A stretch of 9,592 nt of DNA, taken from Draconibacterium sp. (GTDB lineage: Bacteria > Bacteroidota > Bacteroidia > Bacteroidales > Prolixibacteraceae). The notes below the pieces were generated by a model, which had not been told where the DNA came from, ran no database searches, and saw nothing but the letters and a program-made list of their open reading frames with translations. The DNA lies in contig JAUVDE010000100.1 of the NCBI GenBank assembly GCA_030595485.1, positions 1-9,592 of the forward strand, written 5' to 3'. Of the stretch, positions 6,256-9,592 are shown piece by piece. Position numbers and translations under genes: made by a program. Position 1 is the stretch's first letter. Every line of letters begins with the position of its first letter.

Positions 6256-8775
6256 TTGTATAAAAAGGCTAAAAATATCATTCTTCTCGTCGGTCTACTA
6301 TTGGCAGTTTTGGCGCTGCCAACAAAAGCCGAAGACTTCTCCAATCAATCGTACATCGTTGCCAAAGTAAGTTCTTATGATTATAAAAATGCTCGGCTTT
6401 GGGACTTTATTAAGAAGAACCAATGGATTGGAATCGAATTCGATATTGTTACTGATAGCCTTGGAAATAATCCAGTATTGAGTAATACTCAATATGCTCT
6501 GTTTTCCATGTTAGAGAAGATTGAGCCGATAATAGCTGAGAATGAATCACGAATTCTTCCAGTTTTCATTAATTATAATGGAGATGTACACCTGCTCGAT
6601 TCGATAATAAATAGCTCCACCGTTTCGTCTCAAATCTTCTATTTACCTCAAGGAGAAAAATGGCCTTCTACCGAATATCTGGTGCAAGCAAACCGCCGAA
6701 TAATATTTTTTGTAAATGGCGAAATCAGCAACGAGAGTCGTATTTTACATCATTTACAAGATTATGCATTACAGATTGGAGCAAGTCGCATAACACCAAA
6801 TTCAGCTTTGCTCCATAAAGAATCGAACATTAACAAAGAACTGTTTAAAGTCAATAACTTTAATCGTTTGCCAATTGGTGCAAATACAAGTCAGTTAAAC
6901 AGCAACTTGGTTCCTGATTATATTAATTTCTTGCTTGATAGCTGGACTAAGGTTGGGAAAAAGCCCAATTTCATTTCAGTTGGAAGCAGTATTTACAGCT
7001 TCGACTTTATTGCTGATCAGCTAAACTCTTTCGATGCGATTAAAGGTTTGGTGCGCACTACCGGAAAAAACCTGGAGCGTGTTTATTGGAAAAATGCTGA
7101 TGTACTTATTACTGGAGGTAAGTTTAGCTTTCCCATTCGTGGCGGTGAAGAGATAATTCTTACGCCATTTGCGCCTGGTTATAGTATGAGTCCGGAACAG
7201 TTGATTATTACAAATGAGATGCAGGTTCCAGAGAACTATTCCATTTTCGCCAGTCCTTTAAGTTTGAGTGAAGGAATAATGGCCATTTTTCATTTTGAGG
7301 AATCGGTTAAAGATTTTGTAAACCCAGAACGAACATTTGAAGGGAGGGGTTTTTCGTTTAGCCAGGACATTGACCGGGGAAGTGTGTTACGTCTTCCTGA
7401 AAATTCGAATGTGACTTTAGGTAATCCCAATTTATATGGTCTTCCGAATAGCAGTTTTACAGTAAGCTGCTTTGTAAAATTCACCGATATTCTGGAGTTT
7501 GGCGACAATGCGGTTTTGGGTAACGACGAGACCGGTTATCGTCGTGGGTTACATTTGGTTTTACGATCAGGACATCCCTATTTTGGTTTATGGGCTAATG
7601 ATTATATGTCGGAAGAAGTACTCCTAAATAATGCATGGTATCATCTTACCTGGCGCTACATAATTGAAACGGGCGAGCAGGCAATTTTTGTTAACGGCCA
7701 GTTTGTGGGTGGCTCCGATGGACATCCTGCTTATTCGGGCAGCAGTGATTTACATATTGGAAGTGCCCTTTCGGCAGGAGCAAGTTTACGTGGTTACATC
7801 GACAATTTAAACATTTGGAACCGACCGCTGGGTAACGAAGAAATTACACGACTATTTTCTGACGAAGAAATTCTTTTGGAACAAGCAGAAGTAAAGGAGG
7901 ATATATTTACAGCAAATGCAGAAAACATTGCCATTGGTGCCATTTCCTTATTATTTATCTTACTTGTATTGTGGATTAGTCGCCGTAAAATTCGAATAAA
8001 AAAAGAGAGCTTTTCGCCTGAAAAAATTCAAATGCCAAGCAAAAACCAAATTCAGTTTTTTGGTGAGTTTAAGGCCACTAATCCTGATGGCGGAAATATT
8101 TCGAACCTATTTACTCCGAAAGTAAAAGAGCTACTGGTTTATACTGTAATTCATACCCTGAAAAATGGGATAGGTGCTCCAATTGCTGAGGTAAACGAAA
8201 CATTGTGGCATGGCATTGACGCCAAAAAAGTAGCCAATAACCGTGCAGTTACTTTAAATAAACTTCGAAAGATTCTGGTTCAGTTTAATCAGGTTGAAAT
8301 TCTTTCAAACGGTGGATATTTGCAGTTACAATCTGCTGAATCTTTTTTCTGCGACTACATTGAAGCTTTTAAACTTTGTGAAATTCCGGAAGGAATGACC
8401 CGCCAGCAACATGAAATGTTTTTTCATTTGGTAAAAAGAGGACGCTTGTTAAAAGGAATAGAATGGCTTTGGCTCGATGACATACGCGGATTTACTGGCA
8501 ACCAGGTAATTGACAATTTATTAAAACTGGCCACTATTTATAAAAAAGAAAATAAACTTCAAGAAGTAGATAAAGTTGCTCAGCGTATTTTAGATTACGA
8601 CGACCTAAACGAGGAGGCAATTTACCTCCAGGTTTGGGCACTACAAAAAGCCGATAATTCAAATTTGGCGAAATTCAATTTCAACTCATTTTGTTCGAAA
8701 TACGAAAAAAGTATGGGCGAAGCTTTTGCAATGAATTTCCAGGAATTCACCAAAGCTTATTCCGAAAGGTTCTAG
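6256..8775 (+). CDS. Membrane-spanning SARP-type one-component regulator with LamG sensor
   Basis: The 839-residue protein starts at TTG. An in-frame stop at 6238-6240 and the lack of any ATG until about residue 84, well past the signal peptide, fix this start. Residues 1-25 are a signal peptide (cleavage after TKA). Residues 26-335 are a weakly recognisable alpha/beta region (WIGIEFDI at 57-64) that resembles PLC/GDPD barrels but shows no catalytic histidines. Residues 340-535 are a LamG/concanavalin-like jelly-roll (AIFHFEES, FTVSCFVKF, WYHLTW, FVNGQFVGG, GYIDNLNIWNRPL). A TM helix spans 558-574 and is followed by RRKIRIKK, so the C-terminus is cytoplasmic. Residues 599-692 form an OmpR/SARP-type winged helix (FGEF, LFTPKVKELLVY, LNKLRKIL, GGYLQL). 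Residues 705-835 are helical repeats like the SARP BTAD domain. It probably senses a glycan or envelope ligand and regulates the divergent operon. The architecture is seen; ligand and targets are inferred. Confidence 0.85.
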   Translation: MYKKAKNIILLVGLLLAVLALPTKAEDFSNQSYIVAKVSSYDYKNARLWDFIKKNQWIGIEFDIVTDSLGNNPVLSNTQYALFSMLEKIEPIIAENESRILPVFINYNGDVHLLDSIINSSTVSSQIFYLPQGEKWPSTEYLVQANRRIIFFVNGEISNESRILHHLQDYALQIGASRITPNSALLHKESNINKELFKVNNFNRLPIGANTSQLNSNLVPDYINFLLDSWTKVGKKPNFISVGSSIYSFDFIADQLNSFDAIKGLVRTTGKNLERVYWKNADVLITGGKFSFPIRGGEEIILTPFAPGYSMSPEQLIITNEMQVPENYSIFASPLSLSEGIMAIFHFEESVKDFVNPERTFEGRGFSFSQDIDRGSVLRLPENSNVTLGNPNLYGLPNSSFTVSCFVKFTDILEFGDNAVLGNDETGYRRGLHLVLRSGHPYFGLWANDYMSEEVLLNNAWYHLTWRYIIETGEQAIFVNGQFVGGSDGHPAYSGSSDLHIGSALSAGASLRGYIDNLNIWNRPLGNEEITRLFSDEEILLEQAEVKEDIFTANAENIAIGAISLLFILLVLWISRRKIRIKKESFSPEKIQMPSKNQIQFFGEFKATNPDGGNISNLFTPKVKELLVYTVIHTLKNGIGAPIAEVNETLWHGIDAKKVANNRAVTLNKLRKILVQFNQVEILSNGGYLQLQSAESFFCDYIEAFKLCEIPEGMTRQQHEMFFHLVKRGRLLKGIEWLWLDDIRGFTGNQVIDNLLKLATIYKKENKLQEVDKVAQRILDYDDLNEEAIYLQVWALQKADNSNLAKFNFNSFCSKYEKSMGEAFAMNFQEFTKAYSERF

Positions 8776-8789
8776 TAAATTTTCTCACG

Positions 8790-8816
8790 ACTTGGGTTCA
8801 GATGACAACTCCAAGT
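8790..8816. repeat. REP-like hairpin after the regulator gene
   Basis: ACTTGG (8790-8795) pairs with CCAAGT (8811-8816). Allowing one bulged T, three more pairs extend the stem around an 8-base loop. The element contains GTTCAGATGAC (8796-8806), which matches GTTCGGGTGAC of the palindrome at 9227-9253 at 9 of 11 positions. It begins 15 bp after the regulator stop codon. There is no T-tract after the stem, so I read it as a RAYT-associated REP-like repeat rather than a rho-independent terminator. It could still stabilise the 3' end of the mRNA. Confidence 0.5.
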
Positions 8817-8824
8817 ACAATTCA

Positions 8825-8835
8825 TCACCCGAACT
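8825..8835 (-). repeat. REP-like core, inverse copy beyond the HPPK stop
   Basis: TCACCCGAACT is the exact reverse complement of AGTTCGGGTGA at 9241-9251. It faces the neighbouring hairpin (8790-8816) in opposite orientation, an arrangement like the paired REPs (REPINs) mobilised by RAYT transposases. It lies 19 bp past the stop codon of the RAYT-HPPK frame. Confidence 0.5.
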
Positions 8836-8854
8836 TACAACATGTTTATAACGT

Positions 8855-9592
8855 TTAATCCGTAATTTCCTTTACACTTTTTTGAAGAAAATCGCGAGTG
8901 TAATAATCTTCATCTACAATTTTACCATTCCAAACTACAATATCTAAATCGATACATCGTGGTCCGAATTTGAGTGCCAAACGATCTCGTCCCATTTCAT
9001 TTTCAATAGCTTTAAGTACTTGATTCAGTTCAATTTTATTTAAAATGGTTTGAACTTTAACCGCACCATTTGTAAATTCAGCTTGATTCTTTATTCCAAT
9101 CGGCTTGGTTCTAATCATTGATGAAACCGTTACAACTTTCACATGTGTTTTCAGAATAGTAAGCATCTGAACAATGTTCTTTTCCACTTCGATGTTTGAA
9201 CCAATACCAATAATTACAGTATTTATCGTCCCCCCACTAGAGTTCGGGTGACGATTTTCAACATTTAACAACTGTGATTTCCTTAACAATTCATAGTCGA
9301 TAAGTCTACCTTCTCTTAATCCAAGATAATCTCTAAACGAAGAGAATTCCCACTCATCTGGTTTTTTTACCAGACCCGAAGAAACTGGATTCTGATGTAC
9401 GTATTCTACGCAGGTTTCCAAATAGCTTTTCCCTTCGGAAATACTAATTTTAGTTCCGAAAGTTGTATTCCAATAGGCAGGTTCAATTTCTATTTCGTCG
9501 ATAAGAGGTTTGGCTTTTGTGTGTTTCTGAAATAAAGGCCCTGTTATACCTTCTTGTTTTTGTATTGCCCTTACATACGAACTAAGTAGAGT
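8855..9592 (-). CDS. RAYT transposase C-terminus fused in frame to a short HPPK domain (5' end outside window)
   Basis: The minus-strand frame is open from the window edge to the stop at 8855, giving 245 visible residues; a TTG at 9421 is internal, not the start. Visible residues 1 to about 107 match the C-terminal part of REP-associated Y1 (IS200-like) transposases: LLSSYVRAIQKQEG, GPLFQKHTKAKPL, then YLETCVEYVHQNPVSSGLV with the likely catalytic tyrosine (codon 9401-9403), and PDEWEFSSFRDYLGL. The HUH motif would lie outside the window. A linker RHPNSSGGT follows. The last 121 residues are an HPPK domain (pterin pyrophosphokinase, folate pathway): IGIGSN near its start and GRDRLALKFGPRCIDLDIV with both metal-binding aspartates. 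It ends with TRDFLQKSVKEITD, so it is about 35 residues shorter than E. coli FolK. No ATG, GTG or TTG immediately precedes the HPPK part, which supports a true fusion rather than two genes. Whether the enzyme works is unknown. Confidence 0.8.
   Translation of the reverse strand, partial: TLLSSYVRAIQKQEGITGPLFQKHTKAKPLIDEIEIEPAYWNTTFGTKISISEGKSYLETCVEYVHQNPVSSGLVKKPDEWEFSSFRDYLGLREGRLIDYELLRKSQLLNVENRHPNSSGGTINTVIIGIGSNIEVEKNIVQMLTILKTHVKVVTVSSMIRTKPIGIKNQAEFTNGAVKVQTILNKIELNQVLKAIENEMGRDRLALKFGPRCIDLDIVVWNGKIVDEDYYTRDFLQKSVKEITD
9227..9253 (-). repeat. REP-like palindrome encoding the fusion linker
   Basis: This 27-bp imperfect palindrome pairs CGTC with GACG at its ends, then CCC with GGG after one mismatch. 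It contains the GTTCGGGTGAC core shared with the repeats at 8790-8835. It is exactly nine codons and is read in frame as RHPNSSGGT, directly between the transposase and HPPK parts. REP elements commonly flank RAYT genes, so this is probably the REP at the 3' end of the RAYT gene, now translated. Confidence 0.55.

Noticed and set aside
8790..8816. Rho-independent terminator after the regulator gene
   Set aside because: The stem is good but no T-tract follows it; the shared core with other repeats favours a REP-like element.
8855..9421. A separate 188-residue gene starting at TTG 9421
   Set aside because: The frame stays open to 9592 and the upstream residues are clearly transposase, so the TTG is internal.
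9434..9460. Inverted repeat TTCGGAA/TTCCGAA with 13-bp spacer
   Set aside because: Short arms within transposase coding sequence and no match to the REP core; probably chance.

Overview
The window looks like a chromosomal segment of a Bacteroidota bacterium, probably a marine or anaerobic member of the Marinilabiliales/Prolixibacteraceae type. This rests on low GC, start codons without Shine-Dalgarno motifs, TAnnTTTG-type promoter boxes, a Tat-exported Gfo/Idh/MocA oxidoreductase, and SUMF1-fold and LamG domains. The lineage call is inference from gene style, not from a marker gene.

Layout. Positions 1-148 (minus) hold the first 49 codons of a secreted protein of unknown function. Positions 279-6009 (minus) form a compact four-gene operon. 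In transcription order it encodes (i) a membrane-anchored tetraheme NapC/NrfH-type cytochrome c fused to a SUMF1/FGE-like domain, (ii) a Tat-signal Gfo/Idh/MocA oxidoreductase with a lipobox, (iii) a DPMS/GtrB-type polyprenyl-phosphate glycosyltransferase (GT2), and (iv) a GT-C (GT39-like) membrane glycosyltransferase with a C-terminal TPR tail. Gaps are 20 and 10 bp, then an 8-bp overlap.

A 246-bp divergent intergenic region (6010-6255) separates the operon from a plus-strand gene (6256-8775). That gene encodes a membrane-spanning one-component regulator: signal peptide, degenerate barrel-like N-terminal region, LamG-like jelly-roll, one TM helix, then a cytoplasmic SARP-type winged helix and BTAD-like helical repeats. 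The DNA-binding half is C-terminal, the reverse of ToxR/CadC. The divergent arrangement suggests that it controls the operon.

The right end (8855-9592, minus) is an open reading frame continuing past the window. It fuses the C-terminal part of a REP-associated tyrosine transposase (RAYT, Y1 family) in frame to a short HPPK (FolK-like) domain. The linker of the fusion is encoded by a 27-bp REP-like imperfect palindrome. Related elements (GTTCrgrTGA core) lie just beyond the HPPK stop codon, so REP-like sequences bracket the HPPK part.

How the genes may work together (inference): an extracytoplasmic cue is sensed by the LamG/barrel part of the regulator, which would switch on the divergent operon. 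The operon would supply envelope redox chemistry (cytochrome, exported oxidoreductase) and polyprenyl-phosphate-linked sugar transfer to an envelope acceptor (GT2 plus GT-C). No rRNA, tRNA or CRISPR array was seen.
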